Shown: positions 36,425 through 47,789, counted from the stretch's first letter. The stretch: DNA of 64,000 nucleotides from Macrotis lagotis (GCF_037893015.1 NC_133661.1:187820809-187884808), one strand, 5' to 3'. The notes: generated by a model not told the origin, from the letters alone. Numbers and translations: made by a program.

Positions 36425-37633
36425 TATAAGGAGAAATAGACAGCAAAACTTTAATCTCCCTCTCTCATAACTAGACAAATTTAACAACAAAATAAATAAG
36501 TAGGAAATTAAGAAGGATATTGAAATCTTAGAAAATTTAGATATGATAGACCCCTGGAGAAAACTTACTGGAGATAGAAAAGAATATATCTTTTTCTCTG
36601 CAGTACATGGCACCTTCACCAAAACTGACCATGTACCGGGGCACAAAAACTATAAAATCAGATGCGGAAAGGTAGAAATAATAAATGCATACTTCTCATG
36701 CAGTAAAAATTACATGTATAAAGGATCAGGGAAAGATAAACCAAGAACAAAGTGGAAATTAAATAACTTTATTTTAAATAATGGGTATATGAAACATCAA
36801 ATAATAGAAATAATAAATAATTATATCCAAGAATGTGATAATAATGAGACATCATCCAAAATTTATGGGATACAGCAAAGTCAGTTTTGAGGAGAAACTT
36901 TATATCTCTAAATGCCTATATGAATCAAATAGAGAAAGAGGAGATCAATGAATTGGTTATGCAACTAAAAAAGCTAGAAAAAAACAAATTAAGCAACCCC
37001 AATTAAATACCAAATTAGAAATTCTGAAAATCAGTGGAGAAATTAATAAAATAGAAAGTAAGAAAACCATTGATCTCATAAATAAAACTAAGAATTGGTT
37101 TTATGAAAAAGCCAATAAAATAGAAAAAACCTCTGGTTAATCTGATTAAAAAAGAATGAAGATAATTAAATTATCAGTATAAAAAAAAGGAAAGGTGAAC
37201 TAACCACCAGTGAGGAGGAAATTAAAGTGATAATTTGGTGCTACTTTGCCTAACTATATGCCAATAAATTGGACAAATTGAGTGAAATGGATGAATATTT
37301 ACAAAAATACAAACTGCCCAGATTAACAGAAGAGGAAATAAATTACTTAAATAACCCCATCTCAGAAGAAGAAATTGAAGAAACCTTCAATATACTCCCT
37401 AAGAAAAAGTCTCCAGTCCAGATGGATTTACAAGTGAATTCTACCAAATATTCAAGGAACAATTAATTCCTATTCTATATAAACTATTTAAAAAAATAGT
37501 AGAGGAAGGAGTTCTTCAAAATTCCTTTTAAGATACCAACTTGGTGCTGATATCTAAACCAGGAAGAACCCAAACAAAGAAAATTATAGACCATTCTTCC
37601 TAATGAATATAGATGCAAAAATCTTAGATAAAG
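36425..37633 (+). mobile_element. L1 ORF2 fragment, plus strand
   Basis: Endonuclease C-terminal half at 36543-36890 (MIDPWRKLTGDRKEYIFFSA, TFTKTDHVPGHKN), then RT N-terminal part at 37269-37466 ([35 protein letters not shown]) up to DAKILR. It stops abruptly at 37633, where the HAL1-like element begins; the expected next L1 sequence does not resume on the far side. Confidence 0.9.
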
Positions 37634-38396
37634 GGCGGAGCCAAGATTATGACAGAAGAGCCTCTTCTAGGTGTTCTCTTCATAATATTTCAAAAATCTT
37701 AAAATTATGACTCTGACTAAATTTTTAAGAGGCAGAACCCAAAGAAAGATCCAGTGAGGCAATTCTCCAGACCAAGGTAACCTGGAAAATAGTGAAAGGC
37801 TCCTCTCCACAGGGTTAGAGGGGCAGCCTACCAGAGTGAAGAAACTCCAGCCTCCTGGAGACAGCCCCAGGGTGCCTGGGAGACACTGCTCCTGGCAGTG
37901 GGGGCAGTTTCCTGACCTACATCCTGGGGGAGCACTGGGCATAAATTGGAAGATCGGTGGAGGGAACCTCTGCTAAGTGAGCACCTAAAACCCAGGCCCT
38001 CAGGGTGGTTGTAGCAGTCAGCATGGTCAACTCAGTAGCAAATTCTGCAGCAGTCAGATCCAGGAAATGCAACCAGTCATTGAGCCAGCAATCAGGAGCC
38101 TTCAGGCAACTGAGTCTTGAGTGCTCAGCCCACCAAAGGTAGGGGAGTGGAGTGAGACTTCCAAGGTCTGTCCTCTGGACTCTGGGGCTCTGACCACATT
38201 CAGTTCCTGAACACAGTCTAGGCCCCCCCATAGAACAGCCTCTCCACCTTAGCCCCATTGTAGAGGGGTATGCTTGTGCTCATTCACAGACCAGGGAGGA
38301 AGTCAGAGCTTCACACACTGAGATCCTTGTGGGGGTGTGTCCCAATTATATTCAAAAGCTCAGGAAGCACCCCAAAACCAGGCACAGGCTGGAGAA

Positions 38397-39590
38397 ATGA
38401 GTAAGCAGATTGACAAAAACATTGTCTATGATCCCAAGAAGGATTGAAATACTCAATCTGAAGATGAGGAAGCATAAGCTCCTGCATCTAAAGACTCCAA
38501 GAAAATGGAAATTGGGCTCAGGCTATGACAGAGCTCAAAAATGATTTTGAAAATCAAGTAAGGGTGATAGAAGAAAAATTGGGAAAAGAAATGAGAGAGA
38601 TGCAGGAAAAATGTGAAAAAAAGGCCAGCAGCTTAGTCAAGGAGAGCTAAAGAATGGTGAAGAAAATAACATGTCAAAAACCAGAATAGGTTGAATGGAT
38701 AAAACAAAAAGTTAATGAGGAGAAGAATGCTTTAAAAAGCAGAATTGGCCAGATGGAAAAAAGACATAAGAAAGCTCTCTGAGGGAAACAAATCCTTCAG
38801 ATTAAGAATTAAAGGAAGCTGGTGACTTTATGAGAAGTCAAGACACAATATTTTAACACCAAAAGTATGAAAAATTGGAAGAAATTGTGAAACATCTCAT
38901 TCAAAAAATGATTGGTCTGGAAAACAAATTCAGGAAAGATAATTTAAAAATTATTGGAATATCTGAAAGTCATGATCAGGAAAAGAGCCTTGACATCTTT
39001 TTTTAGGTTTTTGCAGGGCAAATGGGATTAAGTGGCTTTCCCAAGGCCATATAGCTAGGCAATAATTAAGTGTCTGAGGCCGGATTTGAACTCAGGTACT
39101 CCTGACTCCAGGACTGGTGCTCTATCCACTGTGCCACCTAGCCACCCCTTGACCTCATTTTTAAAGAATTCCTACAGGAAAATTGCCCAGATATCCTAGA
39201 AGCAGAGGGCAAAATAGAATTTGAGAGAATCCACTGATCTCCCCTGGAAAAAGATCCAAAAAAAAACACAAAGTCCAGGAATATTATAGTCTAGTTCCAG
39301 AACTCCCAAGTCAAAGTGAAAATATCAAATAACGTGATGCTGCAGTCAGAATCACACAGTACTTAGCAGCAACTACATTAAGAGATCATAGGGCTTGGAA
39401 TATAATATTCTGAAGGCAAAAGATCTTGGAATGCAACTGAGAATCAACTACAAAACAAAACTGAATATCCTCTTTCAGGGGAAAAGATGGACTTCCAATG
39501 AACCAGGGGAACTTCAATTATTCCTGTTGAAGTGACCAGAGCTGAAAAGAAAGTTTGACCTTCAAATACAGGACTCAGGTGAAACATGCT
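38397..39590 (+). pseudogene. HAL1-like ORF1 remnant
   Basis: Begins MSKQIDKN at ATG 38397. A charged, coiled-coil-like stretch (QAMTELKNDFENQVRV-type, 38515-38820) is followed by the RNA-binding half: ENKFRKDNLKIIGISESHDQ at 38920-38980, IEFERIH at about 39215 and LRDHRAWNIIF at about 39380. Interrupted by the SINE at 38999-39148 and by stops. Confidence 0.75.
38999..39148 (-). mobile_element. Short tRNA-derived marsupial SINE inside HAL1-like ORF1
   Basis: Reverse orientation: TTTTTTTAGGTTTTTGCAGG, TAATTAAGTGTCTGAGGCCG, GTGCCACCTAGCCACCCC. CCTTGACATC on the left and CTTGACCTCA on the right look like slightly diverged target duplications. Confidence 0.95.
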
Positions 39591-40486
39591 GAGCCGAGGA
39601 GAAGGGTAAAATATGAGGGACTTAATGATGATGAACTGCATGTATTCCTGCATGGAAAAATGATACTGATAATACTCATATGAAACTTCTCATTTAATAG
39701 ATCAGGTAGAAGAAGCTTTTATAGATGAAGCACAGGAGAGAATTGAATTTGAAGATATATAATATATTGTAAAAATGGAGTCAATGGCTAAAAGGGAAAT
39801 GTACTGGGAGTAAGAGAAAGGAGATGTGAAATAGGCTAAGATATTTCATATCATAAGATTTTTTTATTGCAATGAGCTATTGCAATGATATAGAAGGGGG
39901 AAGGTGAGGGGGAATGAGGGAAACTTCTCTCTCATCAGAGGTGTCTTGGAGAGGAAACAGCACATACACTTAATGGAGTATAGACATCTAGAGTAAAAAG
40001 AAAAGGAGGACGGGGGAAGGTTGGGATGTGTGTGATGGAGGAGAGAGTGGATTGTGGGGGAGAGTGGTCAGATATAACACATTTTCTTTTTCACTTCTTT
40101 CAAGGGGCTGGAATTGGGTGGCCTGTTTGGGACCACGGGTCTGTTGGTTGCTGGGCCTTAGGGGTGGTATGTGGGCTCGGGGCCTCTTGGTCCCAGGGCC
40201 TGTGATGAGTCTGCTGGGCCACTCAGCTACTCTACAGCAGATTTTGGAAGAAGGACAGAGTGAAAGCAGCGAGAAAATATAGTATATGTTAGTGGGGAGG
40301 TATGGATTGAAGGATTTGTGATCAACAATGGTAAAGATGGAAAAATATGGAAGTATCTTTTGTGATGGATTTATCATATAGAATGTGATCCACCTGAGAC
40401 AGAGCTGGTAGTGTTGGAACACAGACTGAAGCACATTTTTCTTCTTCTTTTATTTTATTTCTCATGAGGGCCTATTTATCGATGAG

Positions 40487-41120
40487 CTTGGCATTTTCCC
40501 AATTATTTAGATCTGGTTTTAGGTGCAAAAGTGTTCTGCCATTATGTTCATATAAATCTTGATCTTGTCTTGGCAGATGGTCTGTCAAATAGTTTATATT
40601 ATTTAGTTATTTAAAAGGATTTTATCTTTCCATCTTTTGTCACTGGATTTTGATGGAAAATATCTTTTTAGAATTTTGTTTTGGATTGTGTTAGAAATAC
40701 TAATGTTTTATATAACTTTATTTTATTGACTGTGTCTTTGCTAAAGTTGTTAAGTATTAAAAAGAATTTTTAGTTGATTTGCTAGTATCCTCTAAGCATA
40801 CTATCAAATATTTGCAAAGAGTAAGAGTTTAATTTCCTAATTCCTCTTTTTCCTCTCCTTGCTGAAGCTAACATTTCTTGTACAATAATGGATACTAGTA
40901 GTTTCCAATACACCTTGCTTCATTCTTGATCTTTTTAGGAAAATGTCTAACTTATTCCCATAACAGAAAATGCTTGCTGAGGTTTTTAGACTTATCATTT
41001 CAAGAGATACTCTTTTTACTCCTATGCTCTTTAATGTTTTTAGTAGGAATGGTTACTAGATTATGCCAAAAGTTTTTTCCATCTTCTATTGAGATATTCA
41101 TATGGTTTGTACTGGCATGA
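40487..41120 (-). mobile_element. L1 ORF2 fragment (RT region), minus strand
   Basis: Matches 6718-7360 in the same orientation: CCCAATTATTTAGATCTGGT against CCCAGTTATTTAAATCTAAT; CTTGTCTTGGCAGATGGTCT against CTGTCTTGGCAAATAGACTC; TTGCAAAGAGTAAGAGTTTA (FADD region). Heavily decayed. Confidence 0.85.
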
Positions 41121-41730
41121 GAGAAGAGATATTAGATTGCTGACCAAGCTGAAGGTATAGAGAGCTTTTGTGCTAACCTCATGTGAATGTGAAAACCAGA
41201 TAGTTTACCAGAACCATGTCGGGAACCTGAATCACTTTCATTTTTATCCTTTTAGGAAGATTTTTAAGATCATTTAGCAAAATAAGGTACCAAATACTGA
41301 GATAATTTCCTGAGTTGAGCTGTCAAGCATTCAAATTCTACTGAAGATAGCACAGTTTTGATGGGCTAAATTGTTTGGATGCCAAACTCATTTGCTAAAT
41401 CATCACTTATGAAGTACTAACACAAAGCAAGTATTCTCAGAGAGTTTAGAAGAAGTGATACAAAGACACTCATGGTCTCACTGAAGAACTTTGGAATTGA
41501 TTGTAAGACATGGGAGACACTTCCACGGGATCAACCACCATGGCATTCCTAACAATAGAAAATGTTTTGTGCTCTAAGAGCAAAGCAGAATTTTAGGACA
41601 AAAGAATTGTGTAAATTTAGATGCATCTCCATTCTAAAATTCATATTGACTATCTATCCTCAACCTATAGGTAGCTCCCTTTGAGTTCATGTTGGTCTCA
41701 TCAGCCATAGTCTGACACTTTGTAAGTTGG
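41121..41730 (+). mobile_element. Non-L1 LINE fragment (RT C-terminus), plus strand
   Basis: Translating by eye gives blocks like YRAFVLT, NLNHFHFYPFRKIFKI, QNKVPNTEI and ELSSIQILLKIAQF. These parallel CVRKLNHFHLNCLGKILKIF, WQDNIPDNEILSQAKLPSI on the opposite strand at 62021-62221. The shared 3' text TCATGTTGGTCTCATCAGCC / GCCATAGTCTGACAC matches 61660-61700 reversed. Same family as 61560-63640, another copy. Confidence 0.8.
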
Positions 41731-41779
41731 ATCTCTTTGAACATGACAAACAATAACCAACTAATATTCAAAGAATAAG

Positions 41780-42620
41780 GGCAAGGGGAACTTAATTTCT
41801 CTATTTGTTTAACAGACCATAGTCTTTTTACTTCACCATGCCTTGCATCTAATTCTACAATATGTCTTTTACCAAGCCCTTTAAAAATGGAATCAGAACA
41901 TGTCAATCAAATGTACTCTCATACAAAGTCAATAGCTTCTCTAGGAAAGGCTGTTAATCAGTGGTAAACTTCCTGTTTCCTAACAGTAAGAAATTATTTT
42001 ATACACTCTAATCTCTGATAGAAAGTATTTGGAATTCCATTACCCAGGGACCCAGTAGCCTTCTGCCACTAGCTAGTAAACAAACTCAGTGACAATTGGA
42101 GACTTCCAAGACTTTGCGGTCAAGATCTTTTCTTCTTTCACTAGTTTTGAGGTAACAGTCAAAGGATCTGATAATCAAGGAAGATGTGAAAGAATAAGGT
42201 TCTAGGACTCAACTTAGAAGAATTAGGAAAAGAAAAGGGAAAAGGAAATAGGAAGGTGAAGAGAAAAAGAAGGAAAAAGGGGAAGTAGCAGAAAAAGAAA
42301 AGAAAAAAAGAGATATTTTGGAAGATTCTAAGTAATTATAAAATCCAACTCCCTCATTTTACATCTGAGGGAACCAAGGACTTATAGACATCATGCACGC
42401 CCAAAATCACTGAAAAAAAAATCTGAGATACAAATCCACATATTTGAAACCAAATATATTTAGGAAGAGCAAGAAAAAGAAGAGGAAGAAGAAAAGCAAA
42501 GGGAGACAATTTTCATTGTACAGAAAAAGAAATTCAAGACATTCTTTTCTCTGGATGCTGGAATTAGGGAATAGAACAAGGTGGACCCAACAAATAGCAA
42601 GAAGGGGCAAATAGTAAGAA
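41780..42620 (+). repeat. Segmental duplication copy B (partner 30960-31990)
   Basis: See the partner for the aligned blocks. This copy lacks the SINE found in the other and lies 1.9-2.7 kb downstream of olfactory receptor 2 (minus strand). Contains a purine-rich stretch (42230-42310). Non-coding. Confidence 0.85.
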
Positions 42621-43950
42621 ACTGACATGGTGGTGAGGAGCGAAACATTCTAGGTATGGTTACAGGTAAGAGATGGGGAAAGCTTTATGTAAAGGCTTCA
42701 AAGAGCAAAGGGTGTTTTTTTTAAGATGTGTTTTTATAAATATTATTTCACAGATAGAAGATGAAAAATACTTTATTTTGGAACAGCAAGTAGACCAGTT
42801 TGACTGGAATGTTCATGAAAAAGAAATTATGTCCAATATACTTGGAAAAGTAGATATGAGTTAGATTGTAAAGAATTTTAAATGTCAAAGAAGAGTTTCG
42901 AATTTTACCCTTGAGGCAAGAAGAATATAATATAAGAACCTGGTTATTGTGGAGAGGAAGACTATGAATCAAATGCTGAGCCTGAGAAAGGAGAGAGAAG
43001 AGCCAGCAATTGCTAGTCTGCTAGGAGTGATATATCTGAATGAAGCAAACCACCTAAGAAAGTTTGCTGAATGATAATGATAGAATAAATCCATGGAAAT
43101 GAAAACGGGGAGGAAAAGGTATGCTTTCTACTCTTACTTCAGTATGTCAAGGTAGATAAAACAGATTGCATTCCTGAAGGAAAAGCTGAAGTTTGAAATG
43201 TCTTCTCAGAAAGGTCAGGTTTTCATGAATGCTAGAAGACAGAAGGAGTGAAGGAGAAAGAGGTCTAAGATAAAGTTTATTCACAATAGAATGAAGTTAT
43301 AAAAGGCATTAGGCTCAGTTTGCTTCAATTCAACAGATTTAAAGTACTGATTATGCATGAAGACTATTATAGGTAATGAAGAGAGAAATACAAAAACAAA
43401 ATAGACCCTGCCTTTAAAGAGCTTACATTCAATCTATGACTTTCTCTTGTTCTTAGCAGGTTTAGGGACTAGTGAAAGGATGGCAATTGAACACATTCCT
43501 CATATATGCTTGTAGGGAATATACTAAAGAATATTTTTTAAACTGCTTAGTGATGAATGAATTATCTGATCCTTTCTCATATTGATACCATCTTTTTCTT
43601 GAAAGCCTTTCTGTTTACTATGCATGAAGACAGGGAATTATGTAGTGTTTTAGACCTTTTAAAAGAAATGCAAAAATGTACCCTATTTAACTGTTATTTC
43701 AGAATGAATATAGAAGATTTAAATGTTAAAAGCCTGGTTCAGTTCTACCAGAATACATAAGTTCAGTTAATACTTTAGAGAATCTGCTTCCTCTAAATAC
43801 AGAATTGTCAGTGATGTATACATGGAATCTTGATGTACTGTTTAAATTTTTCTATAGTAGGCCACATTTGCTCATTGATTCTCTTATCTGTTACTTAAAT
43901 CATGCACTATTTTAATTTATTTTCGAATTGAGAGATAACTTGGAGCACAG
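42621..43950. other. Interval without genes; traces of ancient repeats
   Basis: 42745-42925 (GACCAGTTTGACTGGAATGT, TTGTAAAGAATTTTAAATGT, TTTACCCTTGAGGCAA) resembles an ancient mammalian interspersed repeat whose consensus I recall but cannot name safely. 43325-43440 (GATTATGCATGAAGACTATT, AGAGCTTACATTCAATC) resembles another such repeat, also seen at 17815-17910. No coding region. Confidence 0.4.
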
Positions 43951-43954
43951 GAAA

Positions 43955-44218
43955 GAGACAGCTGAGTGGCACTACAGTTTACAGAGTTTTGGGTCTGGAG
44001 TCAGGAAGAAATGGGTTCAAATTTGTCTTCAAATACTTATTAGATATTTAAACCTGGGCAAGTCACTAAACCCCTCTTTGTCTCAGGTTCTTTGAGAGAT
44101 TACAAATATCTATCTTCTTGGTTTGCTGTGAGGATCAAATGAGATAATAACTGTGCTCAGTACAGTGCCTGACAAAGATAAATTATGGTTATCATTATCA
44201 CCATCATCATCATTATTA
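43955..44218 (+). mobile_element. MIR/CORE-type SINE with microsatellite tail
   Basis: GGGTCTGGAGTCAGGAAGAA, TTTAAACCTGGGCAAGTCAC, TGAGGATCAAATGAGATAAT and a (CAT)n tail at 44193-44215. Confidence 0.8.
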
Positions 44219-44227
44219 TTAAAGAAC

Positions 44228-44430
44228 TCCTGTCCTTGAGTCAAAATATCCCAAATTTAATTTTATCTGTGATAAATACTAATCTTGTAACAATGGGAAA
44301 GTCATTTAATTCTCAGTATCCCCAGACAACTCTCTAAAACCCTTAGTTATAGGTGAGTTACCAATATGATTTAGAGAAGGGATTCCAAAACAGGGAGCTC
44401 CCCACAGTGATGAATTCACAGGTCTGGTTG
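44228..44430 (+). mobile_element. Ancient SINE 3' body, diverged
   Basis: AGACAACTCTCTAAAACCCT, AGTTACCAATATGATTTAGA and ATGAATTCACAGGTCTGGTT recall the 3' body of CORE-type marsupial SINEs. It runs to within 50 bp of the receptor stop codon. Confidence 0.5.
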
Positions 44431-44480
44431 AAAGAACAAAAATGGCCATGGGATTGCCTAAAAATGGCAATGGGCTATTC

Positions 44481-45422
44481 TCAACCTCTTCCTAGGACTT
44501 TTTTCAAGGCTTCCTTCATCTCCTTATTCCGGAGGCTGTAGATAAGGGGATTCAAGAGAGGAGTCATCACAGAATAGAACAAGGTAGTGAATTTCTGCAT
44601 ACCCTCTGCTTGTCCTGAGCCTGGACTCACATATGTCATCATGACAGAGCCATAGAATAGACAAACCACAGCCAGATGTGAAGAACAAGTGGAGAAGGCC
44701 TTCCGCCGGCCTGAGACTGAAGGCACTTGTAGGACTGCTCTCAGCACTAGGGTGTAGGATCCAATGATGTAGAAAAATGTGGCAAAAATGAGGAGGGAGC
44801 TCATGGTGCCACATATGAGAACAGTACCTGGGATAGGGATACATGCCGAAGCCAGATCTAACAAGGGCCCTAAGTCACATAAGAAGTCATCAATAACATT
44901 TGGACCACAGAAAGGTAGCTGAGTGACAAGCACTACTGGGGCCAAGAACCAGAGGAAACCATACACCCAACAAAAGATGACCAGGTTACTGCAGAATTTA
45001 GTAGTCATGATGGTGGGGTAGTGCAATGGGTGGCAAATGGCTAGGAAACGATCATAAGCCATGATGGAAAGAAATAAACACTCTGTGGTACCCAGGGAAA
45101 AGAAGAAGTACAACTGAAGAAGACATCGAGTAAAAGGAATGGCTTTGGTTTTAGATAGAAAATTGGCCAGCATATTGGGCACATCAGAGTTGACATAGCA
45201 TATTTCTAGGAAGGAGAAGTTGGCTAGCAGCAAGTACATGGGATTGTGGAGTCGGAGGTCCCAGTATACAGCACAAACAATGGCCATGTTTCCAAGGATA
45301 GTCAGAAGGTAAGTCGCAGAGAATAGACAAAAAAGTAACACCTGAATTTCCCAGCGGCTAGGAAAACCCAGAAGGATGAATTCAGTTATAGTGTGGGAAA
45401 TGTTCCTGGTCTCTGAGGACAT
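44481..45422 (-). CDS. Olfactory receptor, family 11 (OR11G/OR11H-like), intact
   Basis: Odorant GPCR of olfactory cilia, 313 aa, single coding exon. Landmarks: N-glycosylation site NIS 7-9; GN at 44-45 in TM1; PMY 61-63; disulfide cysteines Cys100 and Cys182; MAYDRFLAIC 121-130; SY 222-223; KAFSTC 241-246; PLLNPLIYSLRN 288-299. The TM3 motif is DRF, not the usual DRY, at 124-126, and LCDLGPLL replaces the usual CDPGPLL after Cys182. These are conservative changes and no break is seen. It shares long blocks with the receptor at 20037-20987 (ANFSFLEI, LYFFFSLG, VLRAVL, GRRKAFSTC, LRNKEMKEALKKVLG), so the two are paralogues from local duplication. ATG 45420-45422 gives the standard N-terminus, 11 nt after a splice acceptor. 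Confidence 0.96.
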   Translation of the reverse strand: MSSETRNISHTITEFILLGFPSRWEIQVLLFCLFSATYLLTILGNMAIVCAVYWDLRLHNPMYLLLANFSFLEICYVNSDVPNMLANFLSKTKAIPFTRCLLQLYFFFSLGTTECLFLSIMAYDRFLAICHPLHYPTIMTTKFCSNLVIFCWVYGFLWFLAPVVLVTQLPFCGPNVIDDFLCDLGPLLDLASACIPIPGTVLICGTMSSLLIFATFFYIIGSYTLVLRAVLQVPSVSGRRKAFSTCSSHLAVVCLFYGSVMMTYVSPGSGQAEGMQKFTTLFYSVMTPLLNPLIYSLRNKEMKEALKKVLGRG

Positions 45423-45433
45423 TTCCTCCTAAC

Positions 45434-45450
45434 CTGTTAGGGTGACAAGA
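45434..45450 (-). promoter_or_regulatory. Splice acceptor upstream of olfactory receptor 2
   Basis: The minus strand reads TTCTTGTCACCCTAACAG, with AG at 45434-45435, then the 11-nt leader GTTAGGAGGAA and the ATG. Pyrimidine content is moderate. Confidence 0.65.
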
Positions 45451-45870
45451 ATAATTAGCTTTTCCATCACTTTGCATTTATTGTTTCCTACTCAGAAAGT
45501 CAGAGATATCTAGTGTTCTTAGTGGAAAAATAATAGAACTGGCTAAAATAATAGAGTAGCTTTTCTGAACTTTATGGCCATTAGCATGTGATCTATACAT
45601 AATTCTTTGAACCAAGGAGTAAACAGAATGATTCCTAGACTACTGTGAGAGCTTTGTACATTGGGCAATTCTCTTTTAGTGAATTCATAAAATTTAGTCC
45701 TAGAAAAGTCCATTGAGACCATCTAGTCTTATCCTCTATAGGAATTAGAGAATTTTCTAAATACTTTATGAGAAGTGAACAAAAATTTCTCCCTCTGCTT
45801 TAGTTTGCACCCATTCAATAGAACTATCGATACTCTCCCAGGTAAGTAGTGAAGAGAGTGTTAATAACTA
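45436..45870. other. Upstream flank of receptor 2, nothing recognised
   Basis: No TATA-like promoter, repeat or upstream exon can be called with confidence. The noncoding first exon presumably lies further right. Confidence 0.4.
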
Positions 45871-46088
45871 GAATTTATATAAGGTTTTTCTCATGTACAT
45901 CTCATTTGATCTTCATGATACCACAATGAGGTAAGTGCTATTATTATCACTATTTGACAAATCAGAAAACTGAAGCTAAATGACTTGCCCAGGGTCACAG
46001 TGTTAAGTAAATAGCTGAGGCAAAATTTGAATTCAGGTCTTCTTAAATCCAAATTTAATACTAGATCCACTGAACAACCTAACTACAT
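45870..46088 (-). mobile_element. MIR-type ancient SINE
   Basis: Reverse orientation: CTCATTTGATCTTCATGATA, AAACTGAAGCTAAATGACTT, GCCCAGGGTCACAGTGTTAA, GAATTCAGGTCTTC. Confidence 0.85.
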
Positions 46089-46089
46089 T

Positions 46090-46840
46090 ACACTGACTGG
46101 TCTATTGAACCATTTAAATGCAATATTTGCTTAGAAACCAGCATATTCTCTAGGCTGCATGCTTAGAGGCTATCTAAATCAAAGAGATCATTTCAGTTAG
46201 GTGCTTTGAAGCCCCTTTTCAATGGAACTAAAGATATTCACAGGCTGGTTTTCCCATAGGCTCCATTTTGGCAGGGCCTCTCCTGGAGTCTCTCATGAGG
46301 TAAGCTTATTCCTTCCTCAATAAATAGTCTTTCTTCTAACATGCTGCAGTTCTTGCTGCCATGATTCAAACCCTCCTTGAGTTACAAACAACATGATAGA
46401 GACAGCATTTCGAGGTCTACAGACCTTTACCCTTCTTCTTTTCAGAGCAGAAAGAGGAAAGAGGGAAAAGGGAAATCCTGTAAATAAAAAAGAGGGAGGT
46501 GATATCCAAAAGAGCATTTGACCATAGTATTTGTCTGTTTTGGGGTAAAGTCCTTTTGTAGTATGGCAGGAATCTCCCTGCTTAGTTTGAGTTTGAGGAA
46601 GCTGCAACTGTGCCCAGAAATATCTAGGTCAGGCCAGGAGTAGGAGTTTGGAAATAGAGACCAGGCAGAATTAAAAGAGAAAGTGATCCTATTTTTTTCC
46701 TGCCACTTCAGTGATCTATTAAGTAGAAGCTCAGAGCTCATGGGCATTGTTAGTTATGAGGCTCTAAAGTTGAATAAGGGATTGGAAAATGAAAGTTGGG
46801 TAGAAGAGATGGCAGAGAACTATCTGGACTGCATTAAGAG
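46090..46840. other. Interval without recognisable genes
   Basis: Open frames at 46317-46607 and 46442-46747 (minus) overlap in different frames and show no domain. No repeat identified. Confidence 0.45.
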
Positions 46841-46844
46841 CTTT

Positions 46845-47096
46845 TGTTGTTGTTCAGTTACTTCAGTTGTATCCAACTCTTAGTGACCTCATTTGGACTT
46901 TTCTTGGCAAAGATACTAGAGTGGCTTGCCATTTCCTTCTCCACTTATTTTTATAGATGAAGATACTAAGGGAAATGAGGTTAATTGACTTGCCCAGAGT
47001 CACATGACTAGTGTCTGATGAGAGACTGAACTCAGGAAGCTGAGTCTTTCTGACTCAAAACCAAGCACTCTATCCACTGTACCACCTAGTTGCCAC
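46845..47096 (-). mobile_element. Long CORE-type tRNA SINE
   Basis: Reverse orientation: GTTGTTGTTCAGTTACTTCA, GTATCCAACTCTTAGTGACC, TTCTTGGCAAAGATACTAGA, GGTTAATTGACTTGCCCAGA and the head CACTGTACCACCTAGTTGCC. Same family, opposite orientation, as 49682-49930 and 50290-50550. Confidence 0.85.
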
Positions 47097-47587
47097 ATGA
47101 ATGAGTTGGAGGGCAGATAATTTCTGGAAGATATTGAACTTATTGAGAACAAGTGTAAACACAGAAATATCCAAGAATGACATAGGGAGAGCCAAGCAAT
47201 GGAAGTAAGTTGGTAATGAAAGGAATGAGGATATAAATGTTAAATAAAGGGGGACACCAGTGAGGTTACCTTTAGATCATCTTCAAAGACAATCTGAGAT
47301 ACACACAAGTGGAAATGTGGCTAGCATAAAGAAGGGACATGAATGGAAGTTTGGTATTCCTAGCTCCATGGGAATTGTTACTGAGGGGGAGAGAAGTGGA
47401 AGTATCTTTACAGATGTTCTCTTAGGATTCCATGACCACTGAAAAGCTGCTGTTCTTTTTTGTTTGTTTGTTCAAAGAATCCAAAATTGGGCTAGAAATG
47501 GGATGGGGGCTGCTGGTGTACTTACCTAGGAAGAGAACCAACACCCTGCCCAAGTCCCTTTCACAAGATTAAACCTTTAAATCTTAG

Positions 47588-47789
47588 AAAACTGCTGGGA
47601 TGGAGGACAGATGCTGGTTGCAACTGGGGACACCTTGAAGAGTCCAGATTGGAGGCCATCCTCCAAAACCACCTTCCTATCTAAAACCAATGCATCTCCA
47701 AAATCTCAAAAGAGGAGACAGAAAATTTGTAGGAGATTTTAAATGGGATCATCTTGAATAAAAATGGATATTACTTAGTTTCATCTGAA
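47588..47789 (+). repeat. 200-bp direct repeat, copy 1 (unknown family)
   Basis: From AAACTGCTGGGATGG to TTTCATCTGAA. Nearly collinear with 49188-49386, with shared stretches such as GGGACACCTTGAAGAGTCCA, GATTGGAGGCCATCCT and TGGGATCATCTTGAATAAAA; identity is about 90% by eye. It matches no repeat family I recognise and has no coding potential. Confidence 0.95.

Larger units (their letters stand above)
37634..40470 (+). mobile_element. HAL1-like element (ORF1-only L1 relative), plus strand
   Basis: 5' end GGGCGGAGCCAAGATTATGA at 37634, 5' UTR to 38396, one ORF1-like reading region 38397-39590 and a 3' region 39600-40470 (TTTTTCACTTCTTTCAAGGG, GAAGGACAGAGTGAAAGCAG, TGATGGATTTATCATATAGA, ACAGACTGAAGCACATTTTT). 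No endonuclease or RT sequence lies between ORF1 and the 3' end. That ORF1-plus-tail plan is the definition of HAL1 ('half-L1') elements, which must borrow ORF2 protein. A SINE interrupts ORF1. Many stops are present. Confidence 0.75.

Noticed and set aside
36205-37633. Minus L1 tail next to plus L1 ORF2 as a second twin-primed insertion
   Set aside because: The two pieces are not contiguous in L1 coordinates (3' UTR beside endonuclease/RT), so separate insertions or later rearrangement are more likely.
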